In this document: positions 34,255 through 42,537 of the stretch, piece by piece
Layout of the letters: each line of letters starts with the position of its first letter
Position numbering within the stretch: position 1 is the stretch's first letter
Notes under the pieces: generated by a model
What the model was told of the DNA's origin: nothing
Database searches by the model: none
Seen by the model: only the letters and a program-made list of their open reading frames with translations
Source of the DNA: DASPKM01 sp035628135
Lineage (GTDB): Bacteria; Bacteroidota; Bacteroidia; Chitinophagales; Chitinophagaceae
Assembly: GCA_035628135.1 (NCBI GenBank)
Contig: DASPKM010000001.1
Span: 310,001-374,000, forward strand
Direction: 5' to 3'
DNA: 64,000 bases
Position numbers and translations under genes: made by a program

Positions 34255-35028
34255 ATGATGAAGACCAAAGAAGACATCGTTAAAAACTGGTTACCCCGTT
34301 ATACCGGCGAGAAACTGGAGAACTTCGGAAAATATTTCCTGCTTACCAATTTCAGTAACTACCTAACCCTTTTTTCTAACTGGCACAATGTTCCTATCGT
34401 GGGCATCAATAAACCGATGCAATGCGCTACGTCCGATAATATCACCATCATCAATTTCGGCATGGGAAGCCCCACCGCCGCAACGGTCATGGACCTTTTA
34501 TCGGCGGTAGAGCCCGAAGCCGTGCTGTTTTTGGGAAAATGCGGAGGCCTTAAAAAACGGAACAAGATCGGGGACCTGATACTACCCATAGCGGCCATCC
34601 GCGGCGAGGGAACATCCAACGACTATTTCCCCGCCGAAGTGCCCGCACTGCCGGCCTTTGCGCTCCAAAAAGCGATTTCCACCACCATCAGGGACTATGG
34701 CGTTGATTACTGGACAGGCACCGTGTACACCACCAACCGCAGGGTTTGGGAACATGATGATGAATTCAAGGAATACCTGCAAAAGATCAGGGCCTATGCC
34801 ATAGACATGGAAACCGCCACCATCTTCTCCGTAGGATTTTATAATAAGATACCCACCGGCGCCTTGTTGTTGGTGAGCGACCAGCCTATGGTGCCCGAAG
34901 GCGTAAAGACCGAAGAAAGCGATAGGGTCGTTACCGCGGAGTACGTCGAACGGCACGTCCGGATCGGCATCGATTCCCTGAAGCAGCTTATCAACGGCGG
35001 CCTAACGGTAAGGCACCTGCGATTTTGA
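34255..35028 (+). CDS. amn: AMP nucleosidase
   Basis: Purine nucleoside phosphorylase-fold enzyme of 257 residues, the short Bacteroidota form of AMP nucleosidase, splitting AMP to adenine and ribose 5-phosphate. Family blocks: INFGMGSPTAATVMDLLSAV (phosphate-binding region), VLFLGKCGGLKKRNKIGDLI (about 91-110), AIRGEGTSNDYFP, and YAIDMETATIFSVGF with the catalytic Glu, then LLLVSDQPMVPEG with Asp. An unusually clear Shine-Dalgarno (GGGAGAGGGAGG) precedes the double ATG at 34255/34258, exceptional for this genome. Confidence 0.93.
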   Translation: MMKTKEDIVKNWLPRYTGEKLENFGKYFLLTNFSNYLTLFSNWHNVPIVGINKPMQCATSDNITIINFGMGSPTAATVMDLLSAVEPEAVLFLGKCGGLKKRNKIGDLILPIAAIRGEGTSNDYFPAEVPALPAFALQKAISTTIRDYGVDYWTGTVYTTNRRVWEHDDEFKEYLQKIRAYAIDMETATIFSVGFYNKIPTGALLLVSDQPMVPEGVKTEESDRVVTAEYVERHVRIGIDSLKQLINGGLTVRHLRF

Positions 35029-35130
35029 ACGGAGTAGTGTGGGTGAGGTGAATTGTTAGTGTAATGAGTATAGGCTGCTGGAACGTTATTTGCACATAGT
35101 TGATATTGGATCATCCGAAAAAAATATTGC

Positions 35131-35517
35131 ATGAAAAAATTCTTTTTCTTCCTGGTTGTGGTGGTGTTGACAGGCCCGGCCTACCAATGTAACAACAAGA
35201 CCGGCTCGGGCAAAGGCGTATTAAAAGGAAAGCTGGTGATTAAAGAAATTTGTGCGCACTACGTGGTGCAGGTTATTGAGGGAACTGTAGATACCTCGAT
35301 GGTAGTAAACGGCTGGAAAGATGAAAAACGCAATACCACATACGATAAAGTGTTCACCATAAGCAACCGCTGCAGCTTTCCCGCCAACGATTTAAAGGAA
35401 GGCGATGAATTTGAATTCAGCTTCGACAGCAATCCTCCTCCCGAAGATTGCCTGGTATGCATGGCGTTCTATCCCACGCCCGAAAAGCGGAATGCAGTTA
35501 AGATCACAAAGAAATAA
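35131..35517 (+). CDS. Small exported cysteine-containing protein
   Basis: 128 residues, signal peptide KKFFFFLVVVVLTGPAYQC followed by N-N-K; the cysteine at the end of the hydrophobic segment could be a lipid site but YQC is a poor lipobox. The mature domain has Cys in EICAHY, NRCSF and DCLVC, likely disulfides, and beta-rich sequence (KGKLVIKEI, EFEFSFDSNPPPEDC). I do not recognise the family. It is 14 bp upstream of the ABC ATPase gene and may be co-transcribed. Confidence 0.65.
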   Translation: MKKFFFFLVVVVLTGPAYQCNNKTGSGKGVLKGKLVIKEICAHYVVQVIEGTVDTSMVVNGWKDEKRNTTYDKVFTISNRCSFPANDLKEGDEFEFSFDSNPPPEDCLVCMAFYPTPEKRNAVKITKK

Positions 35518-35531
35518 TTTTCTGCCTACGC

Positions 35532-37277
35532 ATGCACCCGCTGCTATCTATACGCAACCTCTCCATTCAATTTAAAACCGAGTCGGTCATTACCGAAGCT
35601 GTAAAAAATATTTCTTTCGATGTCAACCGCGGCGAGATCGTAGCCATCGTGGGTGAATCGGGCTCGGGTAAATCCGTTACAGCGTTGTCAATATTGCGAT
35701 TGTTGCCCGTGCCACCCGCAAAATATACCTCGGGGCAAATATTATTTTCAGAAAATGGCGAACAACAGCCTGATCTTTTGCAATTAGCGGATGCAGCGTT
35801 GCGACAACTTCGGGGCAAAAAGATCTCGATGATCTTCCAGGAGCCCATGACCTCGTTGAACCCTGTGTTTACCTGCGGCAACCAGGTGATGGAGGCCATC
35901 CAGCTGCACGAAAAACTGAGCAGCCGCCAGGCAAAAGAACGCGCCATTGCATTGTTTCAACAGGTGAAGCTCCCCGATCCCGCGGGTATGTTCAACCGTT
36001 ATCCGCACCAACTGAGCGGAGGTCAAAAGCAGCGCGTCATGATCGCCATGGCCATGAGCTGCAATCCTTCGCTGCTCATTTGCGACGAGCCCACTACCGC
36101 ATTGGATGTAACCGTGCAGAAAAATATCCTGCAGCTTATTAAGGAGTTGCAGCAATTGACGCACATGGGCGTCATCTTCATTACCCACGATCTTGGCCTG
36201 GTGGGCGAGATGGCGGACCGCGCGGTGGTTATGTATAAAGGCGAAATAGTGGAGCAGGGACTTACGAGCGAAATTTTTAGCAAGGCAAAGCATCCATATA
36301 CCCAGGCATTGCTGGCGTGCAGGCCGGTGTTGCACAGGAAAGGGGAGCGGCTGCCTACGGTAAGCGATTTTATGGACATGCCGGGTAGTGGCCCCATACC
36401 ACAAGCACCGCATATTACAAGTTATCCAGCTTCAACAAACCTGCAGCCCTCAACTCCAAACCTTACTACCGGCGCCGTACAACCGGAGCTGATAAATGTT
36501 CAGAACTTGTCGGTCTGGTTCCCTGCAGGCCGTACATTCCCCGGCAGGCCCAAAACTTTTGTAAGGGCCGTGGACAACGTGAGCTTCACCGTGAGAAAAG
36601 GCGAAACGCTGGGGCTGGTAGGGGAATCGGGTTGTGGCAAAACCACGCTGGGACGCACCCTGTTGCGCCTGATCAAACCAATTTCCGGGCGCATCCTCTA
36701 CAATGGCATCAACTTGGCAACGCTGGAGGGAAGGCAATTAAAATCGATGCGGAAAGACATCCAGATCATTTTCCAGGACCCTTATTCCTCCCTCAATCCA
36801 CGCATAACCATCGGCGATGCCATTGCCGAACCGCTCAAAGTGCATGGACTTGTGGAAACCAGGCAGCAACGCAGGGACCAGGTAATGAACCTGCTCGAAA
36901 AAGTAAGCCTGAAGCCCGACCACTTCAACCGTTACCCCCACGAATTTTCCGGGGGGCAGCGCCAGCGCATTGTCATTGCCCGGGCGCTCGCCCTTAATCC
37001 TTCTTTCCTTGTGTGCGACGAATCGGTATCGGCGCTGGATGTAAGCGTGCAGGCCCAGGTGCTGAACCTGCTGAACGATCTCAAAAAAGAATTCGGGTTT
37101 ACAGTGGTCTTCATCTCGCACGACCTGGCGGTGGTGCACTACGTAAGCGACCGTATTATGGTAATGAACCAGGGCAAAATAGAAGAAATCGGGACCGCCG
37201 ATGAAGTGTATTATCATCCCCGTACGGAGTACACGCGTAAGTTGATAGCCTCGGTGCCGAAAGGAGTTGTGAGTTAA
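35532..37277 (+). CDS. Peptide-type ABC transporter, two fused ATPase domains
   Basis: 581-residue protein containing two complete Opp/Dpp-class ATPases (DppD-DppF-like fusion, as in GsiA and YejF). Domain 1: Walker A GESGSGKS (41-48), signature LSGGQKQR, Walker B LLICDEPTTALD. Domain 2: Walker A GESGCGKT (about 352-359), Q-loop FQDPYSSLNPR, signature FSGGQRQR, Walker B FLVCDESVSALD, where the usual Pro after DE is Ser. A proline/threonine linker separates them. The typical C-terminal peptide-ABC extension (HPYTQALLACRP and RTEYTRKLIASVP) is present in both halves. Energises uptake or export of oligopeptides; the permease and binding protein are not in the window. Confidence 0.93.
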   Translation: MHPLLSIRNLSIQFKTESVITEAVKNISFDVNRGEIVAIVGESGSGKSVTALSILRLLPVPPAKYTSGQILFSENGEQQPDLLQLADAALRQLRGKKISMIFQEPMTSLNPVFTCGNQVMEAIQLHEKLSSRQAKERAIALFQQVKLPDPAGMFNRYPHQLSGGQKQRVMIAMAMSCNPSLLICDEPTTALDVTVQKNILQLIKELQQLTHMGVIFITHDLGLVGEMADRAVVMYKGEIVEQGLTSEIFSKAKHPYTQALLACRPVLHRKGERLPTVSDFMDMPGSGPIPQAPHITSYPASTNLQPSTPNLTTGAVQPELINVQNLSVWFPAGRTFPGRPKTFVRAVDNVSFTVRKGETLGLVGESGCGKTTLGRTLLRLIKPISGRILYNGINLATLEGRQLKSMRKDIQIIFQDPYSSLNPRITIGDAIAEPLKVHGLVETRQQRRDQVMNLLEKVSLKPDHFNRYPHEFSGGQRQRIVIARALALNPSFLVCDESVSALDVSVQAQVLNLLNDLKKEFGFTVVFISHDLAVVHYVSDRIMVMNQGKIEEIGTADEVYYHPRTEYTRKLIASVPKGVVS

Positions 37278-37346
37278 CTGCTTCCTGCTCACTACTCACC
37301 TTCCTCCACTGGCAAAATAAAATTTTTAAATATTCCCCCCGTAGTA

Positions 37347-37354
37347 TACCTTTG
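37347..37354 (+). promoter_or_regulatory. -7 element TACCTTTG upstream of queA
   Basis: Exact -7 match in an AT/C-rich stretch. Transcription from here gives a leader of about 135 nt before the queA ATG (37494); the leader contains a perfect short hairpin ATACCA-ACTT-TGGTAT near 37446-37461. Confidence 0.6.
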
Positions 37355-37493
37355 CACGCTAAATTTCGTGCCTACGCATGATATTAACCTGGTGCCGTAA
37401 GATCAGGTTTGTATCGGGACCCCTCCGTAGCAACTTCACACCGGCATACCAACTTTGGTATCATGTGGACACGATGTAAAATAATGTTTCCGC

Positions 37494-38543
37494 ATGAAGT
37501 TATCCCAGTTCAAATTCGACCTGCCCCTGAATCTGATAGCCCAACATCCTACTAAAAAACGCGAAGACGCAAGAATGATGGTCGTTCACCGGCACACCGG
37601 CACCATCGAAAACAAGCACTTCCGGGATATCCTCGACTATTTCGACGACAAGGATGTATTCGTAGTAAACAATACCAAGGTTTTTCCCGCCCGCATGTAC
37701 GGACGCAAGGAAAAAACCGGCGCCAAAATAGAAGTATTCCTCCTCCGCGAACTCAATAAACCCAACCGCCTTTGGGACGTAATAGTTGACCCGGCCCGCA
37801 AGATCAGGGTAGGCAATAAATTGTACTTCGGCGAAAATGATGAACTGGTAGCCGAAGTAATCGACAATACCACCAGCCGCGGCCGCACCATCCGCTTCCT
37901 CTGGGATGGCACGGACGAAGAATTCCGCCAGATGCTGGAATTTCTCGGCGAAACACCGCTTCCCAAATACATCAAACGCAAGCCCGACGAAGAAGACAAG
38001 GAGCGCTACCAAACAGTGTACGCCAAGCACGAAGGCGCGGTAGCAGCGCCCACCGCCGGCCTGCACTTCAGCGTGGAGCTCATCAAACGTCTTGAAATAA
38101 AAGGCGTCCGCTTTGCGGAAGTAACCCTGCACACAGGGCTCGGCACCTTCCGCCCGATAGAAGTGGAAGACCTGAGCAAGCATAAGATGGACGCAGAATA
38201 CTACCGCATCGAAGAAACAGCGTGTAAGATCGTGAACAAAGGAAAGATGGACGGCCGCCGCATTTGCTCGGTAGGCACCACCACCATGCGCGCCCTTGAA
38301 TCATCTTTCACCGCGGAAAAATTATTGAAGCCTTCCGAAGGATGGACCAACATCTTCATTCATCCTCCTTATACCTTCAACGTGGCCGATGCACTGGTTA
38401 CCAACCTGCACCTGCCCAAGACCAGCCTGCTGATAATGACCTGCGCATTTGCAGGCTACGAACTGGCAATGGAAGCATATAAAAAAGCCATCAAGGATAA
38501 ATACCGGTTCTTCAGCTATGGCGATGCCATGCTGGTGATCTAA
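37494..38543 (+). CDS. queA: tRNA preQ1(34) S-adenosylmethionine ribosyltransferase-isomerase
   Basis: 349-residue QueA: transfers and isomerises the ribose of SAM to preQ1-modified tRNA to make epoxyqueuosine. Family blocks: LSQFKFDLPLNLIAQHPTKKREDARMMV at the N-terminus (positions 2-29), VNNTKVFPARMYGRK, the highly conserved VAAPTAGLHFS (about 182-192), EVTLHTGLGTFRPIEVEDL and FIHPPYTFNVADALVTNLHLPKTSLLI near the end. Full length. Its stop overlaps the convergent neighbour by 4 bp. No other queuosine gene is next to it. Confidence 0.96.
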   Translation: MKLSQFKFDLPLNLIAQHPTKKREDARMMVVHRHTGTIENKHFRDILDYFDDKDVFVVNNTKVFPARMYGRKEKTGAKIEVFLLRELNKPNRLWDVIVDPARKIRVGNKLYFGENDELVAEVIDNTTSRGRTIRFLWDGTDEEFRQMLEFLGETPLPKYIKRKPDEEDKERYQTVYAKHEGAVAAPTAGLHFSVELIKRLEIKGVRFAEVTLHTGLGTFRPIEVEDLSKHKMDAEYYRIEETACKIVNKGKMDGRRICSVGTTTMRALESSFTAEKLLKPSEGWTNIFIHPPYTFNVADALVTNLHLPKTSLLIMTCAFAGYELAMEAYKKAIKDKYRFFSYGDAMLVI

Positions 38544-39748
38544 TCGAGCGGCAACATGCTGGCCACCTTTTCCGACCAGGCCCAATACCCATGCAGTATG
38601 AACTCGAACAGGGGAGCGTATTGCCCGTATTTGTTGACGGTAATGGGCTCCAGGTTAGGCAACACTACCGTGGAACGCTGGTAATATTGCCGTGGCGACC
38701 GCAAGATCTCCCGCGTATATTTTTCCTCTTCGTATTCCTTTTTGTATTCGATGAATAGAAAGTCTTTAAAGAAAAGGATCTTTTCATCGGGAGTTTTTCC
38801 GGCACTCAACAAACTGTCAGCGGTCAGCAAGGCCGGCAACACGGTTTGAAATTCGTCTGGCTGCCGCAATATCATATTATAATATTCCGATGAATCGACG
38901 CTGAAAAAAGCTATGTCGCGCTTGCCGGTTTCACGTTGTTGCCTGATGCTTTCCCGCAAGATGTTGCGTACGCGTTGCTTTTCGGTATTGGGAGTTTTGT
39001 ACATGCGCCGCACTTCAAAACCTTCTTCCTGCAGGCGGTTATTGTACAAGCTTTTCATGAAATGATGGATGGAACCTGCATAGGCGCGCTCCCTGCTGTT
39101 CTCCCATCTTCTTTTCAACCGCTCACCCTGGATCTTGTCCTGGAATAAAGCATAGCCGGTGAATTTTAGGATGCGGTCGCCAAATGAATAATTGAATTCT
39201 TCCATCTGGTACTTGATGGTATAGCCCAGCGATTGGTTTTCGATGATCAGTTGCTCATCGGCAATAACTGTAAGTGTATTGTTCTTTTTTGAGAATCGAA
39301 ACCTTAACACCTCAGGGTTCAGCACCTTGCAGTCCTGCGCATCCAGATTGGTGCCGATAAAATTCTCCATGAAAAATTTACCCCATTTCTTCCAGCCATC
39401 TTTTTCGTCGGGTTCCACTACTACCGTTGAAAGTTCTGATACCTTCCGCTTCATTTTCACATCCACTTGCAAAGGAAGGTCTCCCCCGGTATAGGGATAT
39501 ACCACAGTTGAATAACCAATGCAGGAGATCACGAGGTCGTGCTTGCCCGTAGGAACGTCCGTCAGTTCAAAGCTGCCATCCTGTGCGCTCATGGTTCCCC
39601 TGGTGGAATTGCTGATGAAAATGCTGGCGCCGCTTACGGGCGTCTGGGTCTTGTCGTGCGTTATACGGCCCTTGATAACGTACCCGGTTTGCGCATATGC
39701 GGCAGCGCTGGTAATGAATAAGAGAAAGATAGTAATGATAGGGCGCAT
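38540..39748 (-). CDS. Exported carboxypeptidase-regulatory-like domain protein
   Basis: Start at ATG 39748 gives 402 residues beginning MRPIITIFLLFITSAAAYAQ, a good signal peptide; the ATG at 39781 is upstream of this. Residues 25-110 form a carboxypeptidase D regulatory-like beta-sandwich (IKGRITHDKTQTPVSGASIF, DGSFELTDVPTGKHDLVISC, GYSTVV). The remaining 290 residues have no plug or barrel of a TonB receptor; the segment FGDRILKFTGYALFQ and the later helical stretches are of unknown type. The Bacteroidota family is common and unassigned, probably periplasmic or outer-membrane associated. Converges on queA. Confidence 0.8.
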   Translation of the reverse strand: MRPIITIFLLFITSAAAYAQTGYVIKGRITHDKTQTPVSGASIFISNSTRGTMSAQDGSFELTDVPTGKHDLVISCIGYSTVVYPYTGGDLPLQVDVKMKRKVSELSTVVVEPDEKDGWKKWGKFFMENFIGTNLDAQDCKVLNPEVLRFRFSKKNNTLTVIADEQLIIENQSLGYTIKYQMEEFNYSFGDRILKFTGYALFQDKIQGERLKRRWENSRERAYAGSIHHFMKSLYNNRLQEEGFEVRRMYKTPNTEKQRVRNILRESIRQQRETGKRDIAFFSVDSSEYYNMILRQPDEFQTVLPALLTADSLLSAGKTPDEKILFFKDFLFIEYKKEYEEEKYTREILRSPRQYYQRSTVVLPNLEPITVNKYGQYAPLFEFILHGYWAWSEKVASMLPLD

Positions 39749-39807
39749 GTTATAAAGATATACGCCCGCGATATATTCCACATACCGCTTAACATTTAAG
39801 TAAACGC

Positions 39808-41130
39808 CTATTCCAGGTTGAACAATCCCTTGTTCAATTTTTGCAAGGTCTCGGTCCGGTATGCAGCGGGCACCAATACCGATACATTGTGCGGGCTTCC
39901 GCCGTAGCTCACCATGCGTATGGGAATGGACGAAAGGGAATCGAACAGTTTGCCCAGCACCTGATCTGTTTTAGCTATTTCATTGCCTACAATGGAAACG
40001 ATGCTGTGGTCCTTCTCTACATCTATTGAACCGAAAGGCTCCAGCTCCTTCACGATCTCTTTCAGGTAAGTGGCGCTGTCGATGGTTACGGAAACGGCTA
40101 CTTCCGAAGTAGTGATCATATCGATGGATGTCCTGTATTTTTCAAACACCTCGAATATTTTTCTTAGGAAACCATAGGCCAGCAACATGCGGCTGCTCCT
40201 GATCCTGATGGCGATGATGCCGTCTTTTGCCGCTACCGCTTTTACACCAACAGAACCTGCGGCTTCCGCGATCGTTGTGCCTTTTGCCTCGGGCTGCATG
40301 GTGTTCAGCAATTTTACCGGCACCTTGTAAAGCTGCGCGGGCCATATAGAGGCAGGGTGCAGGATCTTGGCCCCGAAATAGGCCAGCTCCGCGGCCTCGT
40401 CGAACGAAAGCTGTTCAATGGCGACGGTCTTGTTTACGATGCGCGGGTCGTTGTTGTGCATGCCGTCGATATCGGTCCATATCTCGCACACGCTTGCCTG
40501 GATGGCTGCTGCAATCAGGGAAGCAGTATAATCGCTGCCGCCCCTCTTCAGGTTATCTACCTCGCCGCGGGAATTGCGGCAAATGTATCCCTGCGTGATA
40601 AATATTTTGTTGCCGGCCTGCTGCTGCAGCAATTGGGAAAGCTTCACTTTAATGCTGCCGATCTGCGGCTCGTCGTGGTGGTCGATGGTCATGAACTCCA
40701 GCGCTGGCAACAATACATGGCTTATGCCTTGTTCCTGCAGGTACACGCAAAACAGTTTGGTAGAAAGCAGTTCGCCCTGCGCGAGTATGTCTTTATTGAG
40801 CGCCTGGCTGAAAGATATTTTCAGGATGATGTTCAGGAATTCGAAATGCTCGGCCACGATGGACGAAGCTTTAGCCTGCGATGCTTCCGTCTTTACCAGG
40901 TGTTTGATGAAGTCATGGTAATGCGCTTCCAGCTTTGCTATCTGTTGCCTGGCCAGCTCGCGGTCGCCCCTTGCAAGGGAATCGCCTATGTCCACCAATG
41001 TATTGGTGGTGCCTGAAAGGGCGCTTAAAACAACGATCTTGGGCTCTTCGTCCCGGGTTATCAGGCTGGCAACGTGGTGCATACGTTCTGGCTTGCCCAC
41101 CGAGGTGCCGCCGAATTTCATGACTTTCAT
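39808..41130 (-). CDS. lysC: Aspartate kinase
   Basis: Monofunctional aspartokinase of about 440 residues: phosphorylates aspartate for Lys, Thr, Met and diaminopimelate synthesis. MKVMKFGGTSVGKPERM at the start (ATG 41130; ATG 41139 three codons earlier also possible), VVLSALSGTTNTLV, TQGYICRNSRGEVDNLKRGGSDYTASLIA (substrate and ATP pocket, about 178-206), EIWTDIDGMHNNDPRIV. Two ACT-like regulatory segments at the C-terminus (AIRIRSSRMLLAYGFLRKIF and SIVSIVGNEIAKTDQVLGKL) imply feedback control. It is divergent to the Tat aminotransferase. Confidence 0.94.
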   Translation of the reverse strand: MKVMKFGGTSVGKPERMHHVASLITRDEEPKIVVLSALSGTTNTLVDIGDSLARGDRELARQQIAKLEAHYHDFIKHLVKTEASQAKASSIVAEHFEFLNIILKISFSQALNKDILAQGELLSTKLFCVYLQEQGISHVLLPALEFMTIDHHDEPQIGSIKVKLSQLLQQQAGNKIFITQGYICRNSRGEVDNLKRGGSDYTASLIAAAIQASVCEIWTDIDGMHNNDPRIVNKTVAIEQLSFDEAAELAYFGAKILHPASIWPAQLYKVPVKLLNTMQPEAKGTTIAEAAGSVGVKAVAAKDGIIAIRIRSSRMLLAYGFLRKIFEVFEKYRTSIDMITTSEVAVSVTIDSATYLKEIVKELEPFGSIDVEKDHSIVSIVGNEIAKTDQVLGKLFDSLSSIPIRMVSYGGSPHNVSVLVPAAYRTETLQKLNKGLFNLE

Positions 41131-41154
41131 GGAGATCATTTGAAATTGAGCGTG

Positions 41155-41162
41155 CAAAGATA
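41155..41162 (-). promoter_or_regulatory. -7 element TATCTTTG before lysC
   Basis: Exact TAnnTTTG on the minus strand, 16-25 bp before the candidate lysC starts; only 7 bp from a plus-strand -7-like element, so the two divergent promoters lie back to back. Confidence 0.55.
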
Positions 41163-41169
41163 AGCGCTG

Positions 41170-41177
41170 TACCTTGG
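41170..41177 (+). promoter_or_regulatory. -7-like element TACCTTGG before Tat aminotransferase
   Basis: One mismatch to TAnnTTTG, 32 bp before the ATG at 41210, back to back with the lysC promoter. Confidence 0.35.
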
Positions 41178-41209
41178 CAAATCATTACATTTATGGCAAA
41201 ACAACTGGT

Positions 41210-42508
41210 ATGCCTTCCCCCAAACGCAGGCAGTTCCTGCAAAAGCTGGGCACATTCTCCGCAGCTACCTTCCTGGCCTCGCTGGCGCAACCGGCATGGA
41301 GCCGCAACCTGGATGCGGCATTGAACGATGCGGCAGGTACCGATCCACGGCAACTTGCCAATGATGAGGACTTCTGGTATTATGTACAGCAATCATATAC
41401 GGTAACCCCGCAAATCATCAATCTCAATAATGGGGGAGTAGCCCCTTCGCCCAAACCTGTGCAGGAGGCCATGAAGCGCTTTCACGATTATTCCAACGAA
41501 GCTCCCAGCTATTATATGTGGCGCATACTGGACCAGGGCCGCGAACCTTTGCGCAGGAACCTGGCAAAGCTGGCCGGCTGCCTGCCCGACGAGATCGCGA
41601 TACAACGCAACGCATCGGAATCGCTGGAGACCGTCATCTTCGGTCTTAACCTGCAACGCGGCGATGAAGTAGTGCTGAGCAAACAGGATTATCCCAACAT
41701 GATCCACGCCTGGCGCCAGCGCGAACTGCGCGAAGGCATTAAACTGGTTTGGGTGAACCTGCAATTGCCTTCGGAAGACAATAATTACATGGCCAATGAA
41801 TACATTAAAGCATTCACGCCGCGCACCAAAGTGGTGCAATTAACGCACGTCATCAACTGGAGCGGGCAGATCATTCCGGTCCGGCAAGTTGCCGATGCCG
41901 CGCATGCCAGGGGCATCGACGTATTGGTAGACGGCGCTCACAGCTTTGCGCATTTCGAATTTAAGATACCCGACCTGGGCGCGGATTATTTCGGCACCAG
42001 CCTGCACAAATGGCTCAGCGCCTGCATCGGAAGCGGTATGCTGTATGTAAAGAAAGACAAGATCAAAAATCTTTACCCGCTCCTGGCCAGCGCTGAACCT
42101 ACCAGCGACAATATCCGCAAGTTCGAAACGCTCGGCACGCGCCCATTTTTTATAGAGCAGGCCATCAATAAAGCAATCGATTTTTATGATATGATCGGTG
42201 CAAAGCGCAAAGAAGAGCGCCTGATGTACCTGAAGAACTATTGGATGAGCCGCGTAAAAGACATGCCCAAAGTAAAGCTGGGCACTTCCATGAACAAAGG
42301 GTTCGGTTGTGGCATAGGGTTAGTAAGCATCGAAGGAAAAAGACCGCACGAACTGGAAACATACCTGATGGACAATCACCGCGTGCATTCCGTAGCCATA
42401 GAATGGGAAAATATTAAAGGGGTGCGCATTACGCCCAATGTTTATACCACTACCAAAAACCTGGATGTTTTAGTGGAAGGAATTGAAAAGTTCGTTGCAC
42501 TGAAATGA
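41210..42508 (+). CDS. Tat-exported class V aminotransferase
   Basis: 432 residues from ATG 41210; the ATG at 41174 would hide the signal. The N-terminus PSPKRRQFLQKLGTFSAATF carries a twin-arginine motif RRQFLQK followed by a hydrophobic stretch and an A-W-S cleavage zone, so it folds and binds PLP in the cytoplasm before export. Class V features: NLNNGGVAPSP, RNASESLETVIFGL, DVLVDGAHSFAHF, and the PLP Lys in TSLHKWLSACIG. It resembles isopenicillin-N epimerase-like or selenocysteine-lyase-like proteins; reaction not determinable. It is 29 bp upstream of the propeller sensor kinase, possibly co-transcribed. Confidence 0.88.
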   Translation: MPSPKRRQFLQKLGTFSAATFLASLAQPAWSRNLDAALNDAAGTDPRQLANDEDFWYYVQQSYTVTPQIINLNNGGVAPSPKPVQEAMKRFHDYSNEAPSYYMWRILDQGREPLRRNLAKLAGCLPDEIAIQRNASESLETVIFGLNLQRGDEVVLSKQDYPNMIHAWRQRELREGIKLVWVNLQLPSEDNNYMANEYIKAFTPRTKVVQLTHVINWSGQIIPVRQVADAAHARGIDVLVDGAHSFAHFEFKIPDLGADYFGTSLHKWLSACIGSGMLYVKKDKIKNLYPLLASAEPTSDNIRKFETLGTRPFFIEQAINKAIDFYDMIGAKRKEERLMYLKNYWMSRVKDMPKVKLGTSMNKGFGCGIGLVSIEGKRPHELETYLMDNHRVHSVAIEWENIKGVRITPNVYTTTKNLDVLVEGIEKFVALK

Positions 42509-42537
42509 TTGCAGCGCATACCCGTAACCCCTCTGCA

